The notes under the pieces: generated by a model
Seen by the model: only the letters and a program-made list of their open reading frames with translations
What the model was told of the DNA's origin: nothing
Databases searched by the model: none
Origin: an uncultured Veillonellaceae bacterium
Lineage (GTDB): Bacteria; Bacillota; Negativicutes; Veillonellales; Dialisteraceae
Direction: 5' to 3'
Assembly: GCA_949286115.1 (NCBI GenBank)
Contig: CASEBK010000003.1
Span: forward strand, 19,875-83,874
Length of the DNA stretch: 64,000 nucleotides
In this document: positions 25,645 to 35,425 of the stretch, piece by piece
Layout: the number at the start of each line of letters is the position of its first letter
Position numbering within the stretch: position 1 is the first letter of the stretch
Translations under genes and position numbers: made by a program

Positions 25645-26304
25645 TCAGTCGAGGCGGCTCGTTATCTCCTTCACGCTGGACGTATCGCCCAGGATGACCA
25701 GCATGTCTCCCGCCTGCATGACCATGTCCGGCCTCGGATTGATGAAATTCTCCTTCTGCCGGCGAATCGCCACGACGGTGATATGATATTTCCTGCGCAC
25801 ATCAAGGTCGATGAGCGTTTTGCCGATCCAGTCCTCCGGGATATGAATGGTGACGACGGTGATATTGTTGTTCATCTCGATGTAATCAACAATGCCCGGC
25901 GACGTCAGATTATGCGCCACACGGATCCCCATTTCCTTTTCCGAATAGATGATCTTATCCGCACCGATCTTCTGAAGCATCTTGCCGTGCAGTTCATCCA
26001 GCGCCTTCACCACGATCCGCTTCACGCCCATATCCTTCAAAAGGAGCGTCGTCAGAAGGCTCGCCGACAGATCACCGATGGCAACGACCGCCACGTCCGC
26101 ATTGCCCGCGCCGATGGCGTTCAGATTTTTCTCGTCAGAAGCATCGGCGCAGACCACATAGCCCAGCTGATCGGAGAGGTCCTGCACCACATCCTCATCT
26201 TTATCCATGGCCATCACATCATAGCCCATCTGGTCCAGCGTGACAGCCACGCTCTCGCCGAAGCGGCCCAGCCCGGCCACAAAAAACTGCAACTTCTGTT
26301 CCAT
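25645..26304 (-). CDS. ktrA: potassium uptake regulatory subunit KtrA/TrkA (RCK)
   Basis: 219 residues: an RCK-N Rossmann domain (FFVAGLGRFGESVAVTL, about 7-130) with acidic nucleotide-binding turn DKDEDVVQDL, followed by an RCK-C domain (IEMNNNITVVTIHIPEDWIG, MQAGDMLVILGD). One copy of each half matches KtrA of Firmicutes rather than the double TrkA of proteobacteria. It forms a cytoplasmic octameric ring that gates KtrB in response to ATP, ADP or NAD(H). The gene follows ktrB by 10 bases in the same operon. Confidence 0.92.
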   Translation of the reverse strand: MEQKLQFFVAGLGRFGESVAVTLDQMGYDVMAMDKDEDVVQDLSDQLGYVVCADASDEKNLNAIGAGNADVAVVAIGDLSASLLTTLLLKDMGVKRIVVKALDELHGKMLQKIGADKIIYSEKEMGIRVAHNLTSPGIVDYIEMNNNITVVTIHIPEDWIGKTLIDLDVRRKYHITVVAIRRQKENFINPRPDMVMQAGDMLVILGDTSSVKEITSRLD

Positions 26305-26314
26305 ACTGCGCTCC

Positions 26315-27655
26315 TTACCCTATGACCACATTTTCCGTGGGATACCGCACCTGTCCCTGATGCCGCTCCGCAAAGGCGAGCACCAGCGTCATGACGCCGA
26401 TACGGCCGATGAACATCGCAAAGATGAGGATCACCTTGCAGATGTCGTTCCATTTATCCGTGAGTCCCACGCTGAAGCCTACCGTGCTGAATGCTGACAC
26501 GCCTTCAAAGAGCACCTCTTCCAGACGGAATCCCTGCGTGTCGAAGAGCAGGAGCAGGAAGACTGTGAAGAACGTCAGCGCAAAGGACAGCGTAAAAATA
26601 TGAAACGCTTTCGAAATGGACCGCTCGTCGATCCTCTTATGAAAGATCACCACATCCTGTTTGCCGCGGATCCACGACAGCACGGAAAGGAACATGACGA
26701 GCACCGTGGTAGTCCGCACCCCGCCCCCGGTCGAGACCGGAGCCGACCCCGTGAACATCAGGAACATGACGATGAGCTGCGTGCTGATGCTCACATCGAC
26801 GATATCAAAGGTGGTGAATCCCGCCAGGCGTGAAGAGATCGACATGAAAAGAGAATTCAGTATCTCCATGAAGATATTCATATCCCCCATGGTAAGAGGA
26901 TTGTTCCGGTCCATGATAAAGAAGACCACGGCGCCGAACAGCGTGAAAAAGGCTTCCGCCGTGAGCACCATCTTGCTGTTCAGGGACAGATGTTTCCAGG
27001 ACCGCTTCCGCGCCACATCATCGATGACCACGAATCCGATGCCGCCAAGGAGCATGGTGACGATCACCACCGCGCAGACGAAGGGGTCTCTCGCAAAGGG
27101 AGAAAAGTCACCGCCGAAGAGGTCCAGCCCGCAGTTGCAGAACGCGGACACCGCATGCCAGTATCCATAATAGATGCCGATCGGCCCCATCTCCTGAAAG
27201 AAATGGAATGCCAAGAGCGTGCCGGAAATAAGTTCCACCAGAAGCGTCATAAGGATGATCTTCCGCACGAGGAGCACCATTCCCGACGGTGTCTGCAGAT
27301 TGAAGGAGTCTCGGATGAGCAGCCGTTCCTGAAGACGGATCCGCCGTCCCGTAGAGATCCCCATGATGGCCATGATGGTCATGATGCCAAGACCGCCCAC
27401 CTGGATCATGAAGAGCATGAGGAGCTGCCCGAACAGCGTCAGATCCTCCCGTAGGTTGATGAGGCTCATGCCTGTCACGCTCACCGCGCTGACCGATGTG
27501 AACAGCGCGTCGATGAAACTGATCTCCCTCGTTCCCGTCTGCGCCGCCGGCAGCATGAGCAGAAGCGCCCCTACCACCATGAATATGGCAAACCCTGCCA
27601 GGATCAGGACGCCCCGATGAAAATGACCGAGAACCGAAAGCAATGCCTGTATCAT
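26315..27655 (-). CDS. ktrB: potassium transporter membrane subunit KtrB/TrkH
   Basis: 446 residues from the ATG at 27655 (MIQALLSVLGHFHRG) after AAAGGGGCG; a longer frame to 27697 lacks a site. Some ten hydrophobic segments. Four selectivity-filter-like loops are visible: SAVSVTGMSLI, SAFCNCGLDLFGG, RLAGFTTFDIVDVS and SAFSTVGFSVGLTD. These end in the expected TG/NCG/AGF/VGF glycine pattern. It forms a homodimeric K+ (often Na+-dependent) channel-like transporter in the inner membrane with KtrA bound beneath. Confidence 0.93.
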   Translation of the reverse strand: MIQALLSVLGHFHRGVLILAGFAIFMVVGALLLMLPAAQTGTREISFIDALFTSVSAVSVTGMSLINLREDLTLFGQLLMLFMIQVGGLGIMTIMAIMGISTGRRIRLQERLLIRDSFNLQTPSGMVLLVRKIILMTLLVELISGTLLAFHFFQEMGPIGIYYGYWHAVSAFCNCGLDLFGGDFSPFARDPFVCAVVIVTMLLGGIGFVVIDDVARKRSWKHLSLNSKMVLTAEAFFTLFGAVVFFIMDRNNPLTMGDMNIFMEILNSLFMSISSRLAGFTTFDIVDVSISTQLIVMFLMFTGSAPVSTGGGVRTTTVLVMFLSVLSWIRGKQDVVIFHKRIDERSISKAFHIFTLSFALTFFTVFLLLLFDTQGFRLEEVLFEGVSAFSTVGFSVGLTDKWNDICKVILIFAMFIGRIGVMTLVLAFAERHQGQVRYPTENVVIG

Positions 27656-27751
27656 AAACGCCCCTTTGTGTTTCGGCGGACACAGCCGCCGCTTCAAGCG
27701 ATTCTCTGCTTATTATATGCGTGCCGCTCTGCTTTTGCCAAATACACGACG

Positions 27752-27779
27752 AGCCGGGGCCCATCAGGCCGTCCGGCTC
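27752..27779 (-). terminator. GC-rich hairpin after the glycosyltransferase gene
   Basis: GAGCCGG ACGGCC and GGGCC CCGGCTC pair on the minus strand right after the stop of the glycosyltransferase gene, but no T-run follows. It may be a weak terminator or RNA stabiliser. Confidence 0.4.
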
Positions 27780-27784
27780 GCATT

Positions 27785-28900
27785 TCAATGTTTCGTTTCC
27801 TGTTCCTCCAGCATGCGGTAGAGGATATCTACGATCTTTCCGCTGCTGTTCTCGATGACCGGTCCGCACCGGTCCGCCATCTTCTGCCGCTTCTCCGGGT
27901 GAAGCAGGATATCCCGCACCGTATCGGCGAGCTGCCCCCGCTTCACCCACACGGCGCACCCCTTCTCCTGCAGGTGCGCCGCATTCGCCCGTTCCTGCCC
28001 GGGCAGCGCATTCACCAGCACCATAGGCAGATCCATCGTGAAAGCCTCCGTGCAGGTAAGCGCTCCGGGCTTCGTCACGAGAAGATCGCTCCGGCCCATG
28101 AGCTGCGCCACTTTGTTGGTATAGCTGTGGAGCTCCACCGGATGGAGCAGCCGCGCCCGGAGCAGCGCCACTTCTTCATAGGCAGAAATGTTCTGTCCGG
28201 TGATGACGATGAACCGTCGTATCTCCTTCACCTTATCCAGCCGCTTCAGCGTATCGGTGATGTACCCCAGTCCCAGACCGCCGCCCATAATGAGCACCGT
28301 TCCCTCTTCGCGGACCGGCGACCGCTTTCTCTCTTCATAAAACGCACGCCGCACGGGAATGCCCGTCGTGTGGATGATGCTCCGCGGCACGCCGTGCGCC
28401 GCCAGTTTATCCGCCAGCTCCTGCGTGGGCACACAATACCCGTCCAGGTGCTTGTAGATCCAGAGTTGGTGGATATCAAAGTCGGTGATGACGCCTAAGA
28501 GCGGAATGGAGAGCGCGCCTTCCTTCTTCAGCAGATTGGCCGCGCAGGCCGGAAACGGATGCGTAAAGATCAGCGCATCCGGCTTAAGCGCCGCGATGAG
28601 CCGCTTCATCCGGCGGCGAAAGCTCCAGGAAAGGAGGCTCTGCACGCCGTTCCCCAGGTAGCGGTTCTGCGAATTGCTGTACAGGCGATTATAAATGATG
28701 GGGAAAACGTCCAGCATCTTGAGATAGCTCCGTTTGATGAGCTGATCCAAAGAAAAGGAATCGCCGGACAGAAAATCGAGTACCCGCGCGCTGTCTCCCG
28801 GATGCTTCATCCGGATCGCTTCAGCCACCGCCCGGGCCGCCTGAGAATGGCCGCTCCCGATTGATGCGGACAGAATAAAAAATTTTTTGTGCGGTTTCAT
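27785..28900 (-). CDS. MGDG-synthase/UgtP-like glycolipid glycosyltransferase (GT28)
   Basis: 371 residues. The N-terminal region FILSASIGSGHSQAARAVAEAI (about 8-29) is the MGDG-synthase-type diacylglycerol-binding Rossmann half, with ITDFDIHQLWIYKHLDGYCVP in the middle. The C-terminal half has VLIMGGGLGLGYI, the donor-binding KPGALTCTEAFTMDLPMVLVNALPGQE, and a terminal helix. The enzyme probably adds a sugar from UDP-glucose or UDP-galactose to diacylglycerol at the inner face of the inner membrane. Donor and acceptor are not shown by the sequence. It starts 155 bases upstream of the next plus-strand-free gap and is likely monocistronic. Confidence 0.85.
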   Translation of the reverse strand: MKPHKKFFILSASIGSGHSQAARAVAEAIRMKHPGDSARVLDFLSGDSFSLDQLIKRSYLKMLDVFPIIYNRLYSNSQNRYLGNGVQSLLSWSFRRRMKRLIAALKPDALIFTHPFPACAANLLKKEGALSIPLLGVITDFDIHQLWIYKHLDGYCVPTQELADKLAAHGVPRSIIHTTGIPVRRAFYEERKRSPVREEGTVLIMGGGLGLGYITDTLKRLDKVKEIRRFIVITGQNISAYEEVALLRARLLHPVELHSYTNKVAQLMGRSDLLVTKPGALTCTEAFTMDLPMVLVNALPGQERANAAHLQEKGCAVWVKRGQLADTVRDILLHPEKRQKMADRCGPVIENSSGKIVDILYRMLEEQETKH

Positions 28901-29014
28901 AAGAGATCCTTTGCTGTCACCTGCCTGCGTCCATAGCGTCCAGGCCGTTTCATGCTTTCTAATTATACCATATGTAAGGACCGGCCCCGCACGAAAAAAC
29001 TTTCTATAAAGTAG

Positions 29015-29043
29015 AAAAAGGACACAGCCACGCTGTGCCCCTT
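29015..29043 (-). terminator. intrinsic terminator of the HU gene
   Basis: GGGGCACAGC and GCTGTGTCC pair with a GTG loop, followed on the minus strand by TTTTTC, 12 bases past the HU stop. Confidence 0.85.
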
Positions 29044-29054
29044 ACTGTCTCGTA

Positions 29055-29330
29055 TTACTGATTGACTCTGTCTTTCAGCTGTTTGCTCACTTTGAAAGCC
29101 GGAGTTTTAGAAGCCGGAATCTGAATCACATTGCCGCTGGAAGGATTGTGACCTTCTCTTGCCTTGCGCTGACGCACTTCAAACGTGCCGAAGCCGATGA
29201 TCTGCACCTTTTCGCCTTTTTCCAGCGCAGCGCTGATGACATCGATCACTGCTTTGACGGTCTTTTCCGCATCTTTCTTGGTAACTTCCGCTTCCTGCGC
29301 TACAGCTGTAATCAATTCCGTTTTGTTCAT
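29055..29330 (-). CDS. hup: HU-family nucleoid DNA-binding protein
   Basis: 91 residues, full HU size, after AAGGAGG. MNKTELITAVAQEAEVTKKDAEKTV forms the helical dimer part. GFGTFEVRQRKAREGHNPSSGN is the beta-arm region with the conserved RxxRxGxNP-type motif. TPAFKVSKQLKDRVN closes the domain. It bends and compacts DNA as a homodimer in the cytoplasm. It follows mazG by 66 bases and is the last gene of this run before a strong terminator, so it may also have its own promoter. Confidence 0.95.
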   Translation of the reverse strand: MNKTELITAVAQEAEVTKKDAEKTVKAVIDVISAALEKGEKVQIIGFGTFEVRQRKAREGHNPSSGNVIQIPASKTPAFKVSKQLKDRVNQ

Positions 29331-29396
29331 TCTAAAACATCCTCCTTCATTATTTTCAGGATCTCCTGATCTGTTCTATATCTCCCTGCAGCCCCC

Positions 29397-30491
29397 TTAA
29401 AGAAGCCCCTTCTTTTCCAGCCGGTCTTCCAGCTTTGAGAGGTCTTCCGGGCCTGCCTCCATAACGGTTCGGCCTTCCTTCCGAAGGGATTCCTCCCATT
29501 CGCCGAACTGTTCTGAAAAAAGACTGTTGAACCGGTGCAAAGCCAATTCCGGTTCCATGCCGAAGGCACGCATCAGATCGACCATTTCAAAAAGCGCTTT
29601 CCCAAAACAGCGCTCCAGCTCATCCGGCGCGCTGCCTGTCTCTGCCATGTCCATGGCCTTCCTCCAGGAGGACTCAAAGCGGCCTCTGCGGTCTTCTGCT
29701 CCTGCAGCCTTTTCCCTGCATATAGAACTCACTTTCTTCTGCATTATACACGCAAAGAGTAGACTTGGCAAGCTGACGGAAAGCCCCTCCAGCAGGCGCC
29801 TGCGGCGTTTTTCTCTCATCTTTCGTATCTCCCACGAGCCCAGAAGTTCTGCCGTTTCTTCCGCTGTCATCGTGCTGAACACATAGGGATGGCGCTCAAT
29901 CATCTTGTCCGCGATGCCATCTGCCACATCGTCCAGCGTGAACTCTCCCCGCTCCTCAGCGAGCCGCGCATGAAAAACGACCTGATAGAGAACGTCTCCC
30001 AGCTCTTCTTTCAGATTTTCCCTGTCCCCGCGGTCTATGGCGTCCACCACTTCATACGCTTCCTGCAGGAGATACGTGCGGAGCGTCTCATGCGTCTGCG
30101 CTCGGTCCCACGGGCAGCCGTCCGGCGCGCGGAGCGCCTCCATGACGCGGCGCAGCCGCTGCAGAGACGCTGCACTTGCCGATGCAGCAAGGCATTCTTC
30201 CGGGCAGATCACGAGCATGACTTCCCGCTCCCTCTGCGGAAAGGCAAGAGCCGCCGCGTGCTCCCGCCGCATCTCCCTCGTCTTCGGACACCACAGCCAG
30301 ACCGGAGCCGCTCCGTCATATCGACGCAGCAGTTCCCGGCGCACCACGCCTAACGAGTCTTCTCCCCGGACCTCCGTCACTATAACAGGAAGAGGCGATG
30401 TGGTCGACCATGCAGAAAAAGAAGAGGCCGGACATACCGTGAAACCTCTTTCTTCCTCCACCCCGGCTTCTTTCAAAAAGCTGAAGTCCAT
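29397..30491 (-). CDS. mazG: MazG-family nucleoside triphosphate pyrophosphohydrolase
   Basis: 364 residues from the ATG at 30491 (MDFSFLKEAG), one base after the flippase stop region. The MazG core spans about 115-215: LRAPDGCPWDRAQTHETLRTYLLQEAYEVVDAID, then LKEELGDVLYQVVFHARLAEE. These carry the EExxE- and ExxD-type Mg2+ ligands. A second, degenerate MazG repeat lies at about 290-345 (ALFEMVDLMRAFGMEPELAL). The first 100 residues (PVIVTEVRGEDSLGVVRRELL) resemble only the C-terminal half of the tetrapyrrole-methylase domain of YabN-type fusions; the SAM-binding half is gone. It likely cleans non-canonical NTPs. Confidence 0.88.
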   Translation of the reverse strand: MDFSFLKEAGVEEERGFTVCPASSFSAWSTTSPLPVIVTEVRGEDSLGVVRRELLRRYDGAAPVWLWCPKTREMRREHAAALAFPQREREVMLVICPEECLAASASAASLQRLRRVMEALRAPDGCPWDRAQTHETLRTYLLQEAYEVVDAIDRGDRENLKEELGDVLYQVVFHARLAEERGEFTLDDVADGIADKMIERHPYVFSTMTAEETAELLGSWEIRKMREKRRRRLLEGLSVSLPSLLFACIMQKKVSSICREKAAGAEDRRGRFESSWRKAMDMAETGSAPDELERCFGKALFEMVDLMRAFGMEPELALHRFNSLFSEQFGEWEESLRKEGRTVMEAGPEDLSKLEDRLEKKGLL

Positions 30492-30492
30492 T

Positions 30493-32106
30493 TTATTTTT
30501 CCTTTTTCCCAAAAATATCCAGCCGGCGGATGCCCGCTGCCAGACGGCCGCCGATCTTCGGCACGCTCTCCACATCTTCCGCCCGCACGGTATGCGTCAT
30601 GATGACGGCAAGTCCATAGACGACGATGCCTGCGCAGATGGCAAGGAGCGTCGCCAGCGTATTGCTGTGGAGCAGAGGATACACCGCCGCATAGGTCCCT
30701 ACCACGGCCGCGCCCATCGCGCCGGCGGAAACGAAGCACCGCAGCGTATGCACGAGGTCCAGCTTGTATTTCATATACTTATGCAGGAAATACAGATTGA
30801 GGAGCGCCGCGACGCCGAAGTCTGCATTGGTCGCCCACGCGGCGCCGAGCACGCCTAAGCTGGGGAGCGCCGTCAGATTCCACGAGAGCAGGATCTTCAC
30901 ACAGGCGCTCGCCACCATGTTGATAAAGGGGATCGCCGTCTTCCCCATCCCCTGAAGCACGCCGGTCGTGACCTGCTGCACGCCGAGAAGAAATACGCCA
31001 AAGCTCATCACGGCGATACACGGTCCCGCTTCCGGCGTCGCATAAAGCATGGCGGAGATCGGCGTAGCGATGACGCACATGCCGATGAAGGACGGCACCG
31101 TGATGAGATTGGCCATGCGCATCGCAAGACCCGTGCGGTGATAGATGACGTCTGGATTGTTCCTCGCCACGGCTTCCGAGATGACAGGCACGAGACTTGC
31201 CGCCAGAGAAGCCGTCATGATCGTAGGCATATTGACGAGCGCCGTCGCCATCCCCGTGAGATAGCCGAAGAGCGTCGTCGCTTCCTCTACGGAAAATCCC
31301 GCCACTTCCAGACGGCGCGGCACGATGAAGAGATCGATGTTCGACACGATGGGGAGCATGATATTGGCCAAAGACACAGGCAGCGCCAGGATGAGCAGCC
31401 GCTTGATGATCCGCCCTGTCGAATCCGGAATGATGGACCGGTCCCGGGCCGCCATCATCTCTTTCCGCCAGCTGCGGTTCTTATAGTAGAAATAGAGCAG
31501 CACCAGAATGCCCACGAAGGCGCCCGGTGCCGCGCCGAACGTCGCGCCGGCCGCGCCGTATTCCAGGCCGTACGGCAGGAGCACCACCGCCAGACCGATC
31601 ATGATGACCACGCGGAAGAGCTGCTCCACGATCTGCGAGACCGCCGTAGGCGTCATATTCTGCAGCCCCTGGAAATACCCGCGGAGCGTCGCCAGGATCG
31701 TCGCCATGAGAATCGCCGGCGACAGTGCCAGAAGCGACCAGTACGCCCGGGGATCGCGCACGATCCCGCTATCGATGAGCCATCCCGCGCCAAAATAGAG
31801 GAGCGCGCTGAAGAAGAGCCCTGTCGCCGTGAGCACCATGAGCGATATGCGGAAGACCCGCTGCCCGCCGAGATAATCATGGACCGCATTCTTCTCCGCC
31901 ACCATGATGGAGATCGCGACGGGAAGCCCCGCTGACGAGACGGCCAGACAGAGCAGATAGATCGGATACGCCATCTGGTAGAGGCCGATGCCCTCCCCGC
32001 CGAGAAGGCGCGACAGATAGATGCGGCTGAACGCCCCGATGAACTTGACGATGATGCCGGCCACCGTCAGGATCAGCGCGCCCTGGACAAAAGTATTTTT
32101 ATGCAC
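30493..32106 (-). CDS. MATE/MVF-type lipid or polysaccharide flippase (SpoVB/MurJ-like)
   Basis: 537 residues from a GTG at 32106. It has GGGGGAC six bases upstream and overlaps mfd by 8 bases. About 14 membrane helices are visible, starting KNTFVQGALILTVAGIIVKF-like, with RIYLSRLLGGEGIGLYQMAYP, the classic opening of the SpoVB/Wzx group. The Firmicutes relatives are SpoVB/YtgP; several of them (and MurJ) flip lipid II or other undecaprenyl-linked sugars across the inner membrane. Substrate cannot be assigned, although lipid II is a good guess given murA and mreB nearby. Confidence 0.85.
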   Translation of the reverse strand: MHKNTFVQGALILTVAGIIVKFIGAFSRIYLSRLLGGEGIGLYQMAYPIYLLCLAVSSAGLPVAISIMVAEKNAVHDYLGGQRVFRISLMVLTATGLFFSALLYFGAGWLIDSGIVRDPRAYWSLLALSPAILMATILATLRGYFQGLQNMTPTAVSQIVEQLFRVVIMIGLAVVLLPYGLEYGAAGATFGAAPGAFVGILVLLYFYYKNRSWRKEMMAARDRSIIPDSTGRIIKRLLILALPVSLANIMLPIVSNIDLFIVPRRLEVAGFSVEEATTLFGYLTGMATALVNMPTIMTASLAASLVPVISEAVARNNPDVIYHRTGLAMRMANLITVPSFIGMCVIATPISAMLYATPEAGPCIAVMSFGVFLLGVQQVTTGVLQGMGKTAIPFINMVASACVKILLSWNLTALPSLGVLGAAWATNADFGVAALLNLYFLHKYMKYKLDLVHTLRCFVSAGAMGAAVVGTYAAVYPLLHSNTLATLLAICAGIVVYGLAVIMTHTVRAEDVESVPKIGGRLAAGIRRLDIFGKKEK

Positions 32107-35100
32107 GTGTACGTCCCCCAGAAGTCGATGTGCGGATCTCCTCATGAAGAAGGGCGAGGAAATCCGTCAGCCATTTCACGGGATCTCCCGGAACGGCAGC
32201 TTTTTTTATTTTAACACGGGCCGGAGCCTGTGGCAAAACGCGCAGCTTGGCCAGAAGGGGCTTCGGCAGCTTCAAGATATCCAGGCCTTCCGCCAGGTCC
32301 GTATCCGCCCAGGTCAGAAGATAGCTGTCGCCGTCCGACACGAGGCTCCCGATGCCGATGGTCCGCGCGAGCACGCGGAGTCTGGCAGCGGCGAAGAGCT
32401 TCTCTACCGGAGCCGTGGGCGTACCGAACCGATCGATCACTTCACCCAGCAGATCTTCCAGCTCTTTTTCCGATACGACGGAAGCGAGCCGCCGATAGAT
32501 CTCGATCTTCTGCTCCGGACGGGCAATGTATTTTTCATCGATATATGCATCCTGCATGAATTCGATAACCGTATCCGGAAGCTTCTTCGGCGTCGGCTGA
32601 TGCTGACGCTCCGCTTTCAGACGGCGGATAGCATCATCCAGCATGGTGCAGTAGGTGGCAAATCCCACGGCAGCGATGTTTCCATGCTGCGCCGCGCCAA
32701 GGAGATTGCCCGCCCCGCGGATCTCCAGATCCCGCATGGCGATCTTGAAGCCAGAGCCGAGCTCTGTAAATTCCCGTATAGACTCGAGGCGCTTTTCCGC
32801 CACTTCGGAGAGCACCTTGCCCCGCCGATAGAAAAAATACGCCCGGGCGATCCGATCCGACCGGCCTACACGGCCCCGCATCTGATAGAGCTGAGAGAGC
32901 CCCATGCGGTCCGCATCGTATACGATCATGGTGTTCGCATTGGGCTGATCTACACCGTTTTCAATGAGCGTCGTGCAGAGGAGCACATCGTATTTTCCCT
33001 GGAAAAAGTCGAACATCACCTGCTCAAGCGCGTCCCCGTTCATTCGGCCATGTGCGATGCCGATGGAGATATCCTCCGGCAGGAGCGTCCGCAGATGCGC
33101 CGCCATGGCGTCGATGGAGTCGATGCGATTGTAGATGAAGTAGGCCTGCCCGCCCCGCGCTTTTTCCCGAAGGATCGCCTCCTGCGCAATGCGGTCATCG
33201 TACTCGGTCACATAGGTCTGGATGGCGTGGCGGTTCGACGGCGGCTGCGCGATGGTCACCATGTCCCGCACACCGGTGAGGCTCATATGAAGCGTCCGCG
33301 GGATCGGCGTCGCCGAAAGTGTCAGGACGTCGATGGCGCTGTCCCGGGACTTCCATTTTTCCTTCTGCACCACGCCGAACCGCTGCTCCTCATCCACCAC
33401 GAGGAGCCCCAGTCTTTTGCACTCGATCTTCTTCGACAGAATGGCATGCGTCCCGATGAGCACATCGACCGAGCCGTCGGCCGCGCCGCGCAGGATAGCT
33501 TTCTTTTCCTTTGCCGTACAGAAGCGGTTCAGCACCGCCACGCGTACGCCGAAGCGCTCCATGCGCTCGCAGAACGTCTGGTAATGCTGCTCCGAGAGCA
33601 CTGTCGTCGGCACGAGCACCACCGACTGGTACCCGCTCATCACGCACTTGAAGACCGCCCGCATGGCCACTTCCGTCTTGCCGAATCCCACATCTCCGCA
33701 GAGGAGCATGTCCATCGGCTCGGGCTTTTCCATGGCCCGCTTGATGGCCTCCACCGCAGACAGCTGGTCCGGCGTCTCCACATAGGGAAACGCCTCTTCA
33801 AATTCCCTCTGCTCCGGCGTATCCCTGTCAAAGGCGATGCCCGATGTGATCTCCCGCTTCGCGTAGATGGCAAGGAGACGCTCTGCCAGCTCCTGGATGG
33901 ATTCCCGCGCTTTGCTGCGGATCTTTTCCCACGAAGCGCCCCCCATTTTGGAGAGCGTCGGCGTCTGCCCTTCCGGACCGATATATTTTTCGAGCGTGGT
34001 GATCTGCTCCATGGGCAGGTACAGCTTGTCTCCTCCGGCATACTGGATCGTCACATAGTCCCGATGCATGCCGTCGATCTCTATCGTGCGGAGACCGATA
34101 TAGCGACCGATGCCGTGGACCTTCTGCACCACGTAATCTCCCTGCTTCAGGTCGGAAAAGAAGCGGACCTGCTGCCCTTTCCCTGCAGAACGGAACCGGC
34201 GCACCTTCGGCTTGCCCAGCACATCCCCTGCCGCAAAAAGCGCCAGCTTCCACTCAGGCAGCTCAAACCCTTTCGTGATGATCCCCGAAAGGACCGCCGC
34301 GTGTCCTTCTTCCAGTGTCTCGGAGAGAGACAGTCCCCGCTCGCGAAGGGCAGACCGGATCTCCTCTTCCTCCGACGGACGGGGGCAGAGGATCCCCACG
34401 CGCCAGCCATCGCGCAGCCGATAGGAGATCTCGTCGGCAAACAGAGCGAACTGCCTCTGATAATTCGTCGCCCCCTGCCCTTTCCACATGAGCGTGCTCC
34501 GCGCGGAAAATTCCGGCAGACTCCGATTCAGCAGTGAAAAAACGACCCGTTTCCCCCTGGGGGCCGTGAGCTGCACCCAGGACACGCACCGCTCCCGGTT
34601 CTCCTTTTCCTCCCGCAGATAGGCTTTCAGCCGCTCTTCCCCGCGCTGCGGTTCATCATAGATAAAAAGAGCGTTTCCTGCATAATCGGCCAGGCAGCCG
34701 GTCTCTTCCCCTTCTGTAGCCAGCGGAAAGATCACACAGCGATCCAGCGTATCAATGGACCGCTGGTCTTCTTCATCGAACCGGCGCAGCCCGTCTACTT
34801 CATCGTCAAAGAATTCCAAGCGAAACGGATGCGCTTCATTGATGGCGAACACATCGATGATGTCGCCCCGCACGGCAAAATGACCGCACCGCTCCACCTG
34901 ATCCACCCGTTCATAGCCATAGGCGACCAGATCAGCGAGAAACCGCTCCCGCTCCAGCACATCCCCTAAATGGATCTCCAGCTGCTTTCCGAGGAGTGCC
35001 GCCGGCGCGGGCAGCTTTTGCGCGGCTTCCACCGCCGACGCCAGGATGACGCATGGCCGCCTCTGAAGAAGCGCCGCAAGCGCCTGCATCCGGCCGCGGA

Positions 35101-35425
35101 GCGCTTCTGTCCCCGTGAAGGTCACCGCAAAATCCGCTTTCTCTACCACGGGAAACGGCAGGATCTCGCCGTGCGGTGCAAAGAACTGCAGATCCTCTTC
35201 CCACTGCGGGATATCTCTGTGTTCCGGCACGATGAGCACCATGGGGGCGTCTGCCTGCCGCAGCGCTTCAGCGATCCAGGCCTTCTGCGCGCCGTCCGCG
35301 CCGCACACCATGACCGTCTGCTTTTTCGCCAGCGCGCTTTGCGCCTCTGCCGTGAGCGGAGAAACACGGAGCGCCTCCGCCAGCTGCGGCCCGATCGGCA
35401 CGGCCTGCCGCTTCTCATCGCTCAT
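32099..35425 (-). CDS. mfd: transcription-repair coupling factor
   Basis: 1108 residues from the ATG at 35425, with GGGAGG upstream; it overlaps the folK stop by 4 bases. The N-terminal UvrB-like part (about 1-330) precedes the RNA-polymerase-interacting domain (GDYVVQKVHGIGRYIGLRTI, about 440-500). The helicase motor has Walker A GDVGFGKTEVA, DEEQRFGV, SATPIPRTL and motif VI MRGRVGRSDRIARAYF. A C-terminal TRCF domain with EVIDRFGTP follows. Mfd removes polymerase stalled at DNA damage and recruits UvrA. The gene is translationally coupled to the folate genes before it. Confidence 0.96.
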   Translation of the reverse strand: MSDEKRQAVPIGPQLAEALRVSPLTAEAQSALAKKQTVMVCGADGAQKAWIAEALRQADAPMVLIVPEHRDIPQWEEDLQFFAPHGEILPFPVVEKADFAVTFTGTEALRGRMQALAALLQRRPCVILASAVEAAQKLPAPAALLGKQLEIHLGDVLERERFLADLVAYGYERVDQVERCGHFAVRGDIIDVFAINEAHPFRLEFFDDEVDGLRRFDEEDQRSIDTLDRCVIFPLATEGEETGCLADYAGNALFIYDEPQRGEERLKAYLREEKENRERCVSWVQLTAPRGKRVVFSLLNRSLPEFSARSTLMWKGQGATNYQRQFALFADEISYRLRDGWRVGILCPRPSEEEEIRSALRERGLSLSETLEEGHAAVLSGIITKGFELPEWKLALFAAGDVLGKPKVRRFRSAGKGQQVRFFSDLKQGDYVVQKVHGIGRYIGLRTIEIDGMHRDYVTIQYAGGDKLYLPMEQITTLEKYIGPEGQTPTLSKMGGASWEKIRSKARESIQELAERLLAIYAKREITSGIAFDRDTPEQREFEEAFPYVETPDQLSAVEAIKRAMEKPEPMDMLLCGDVGFGKTEVAMRAVFKCVMSGYQSVVLVPTTVLSEQHYQTFCERMERFGVRVAVLNRFCTAKEKKAILRGAADGSVDVLIGTHAILSKKIECKRLGLLVVDEEQRFGVVQKEKWKSRDSAIDVLTLSATPIPRTLHMSLTGVRDMVTIAQPPSNRHAIQTYVTEYDDRIAQEAILREKARGGQAYFIYNRIDSIDAMAAHLRTLLPEDISIGIAHGRMNGDALEQVMFDFFQGKYDVLLCTTLIENGVDQPNANTMIVYDADRMGLSQLYQMRGRVGRSDRIARAYFFYRRGKVLSEVAEKRLESIREFTELGSGFKIAMRDLEIRGAGNLLGAAQHGNIAAVGFATYCTMLDDAIRRLKAERQHQPTPKKLPDTVIEFMQDAYIDEKYIARPEQKIEIYRRLASVVSEKELEDLLGEVIDRFGTPTAPVEKLFAAARLRVLARTIGIGSLVSDGDSYLLTWADTDLAEGLDILKLPKPLLAKLRVLPQAPARVKIKKAAVPGDPVKWLTDFLALLHEEIRTSTSGGRTRA

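Noticed and set aside
32021..34537. 838-codon plus-strand frame antisense to mfd
   Set aside because: Same cause: antisense shadow of a long GC-rich gene.
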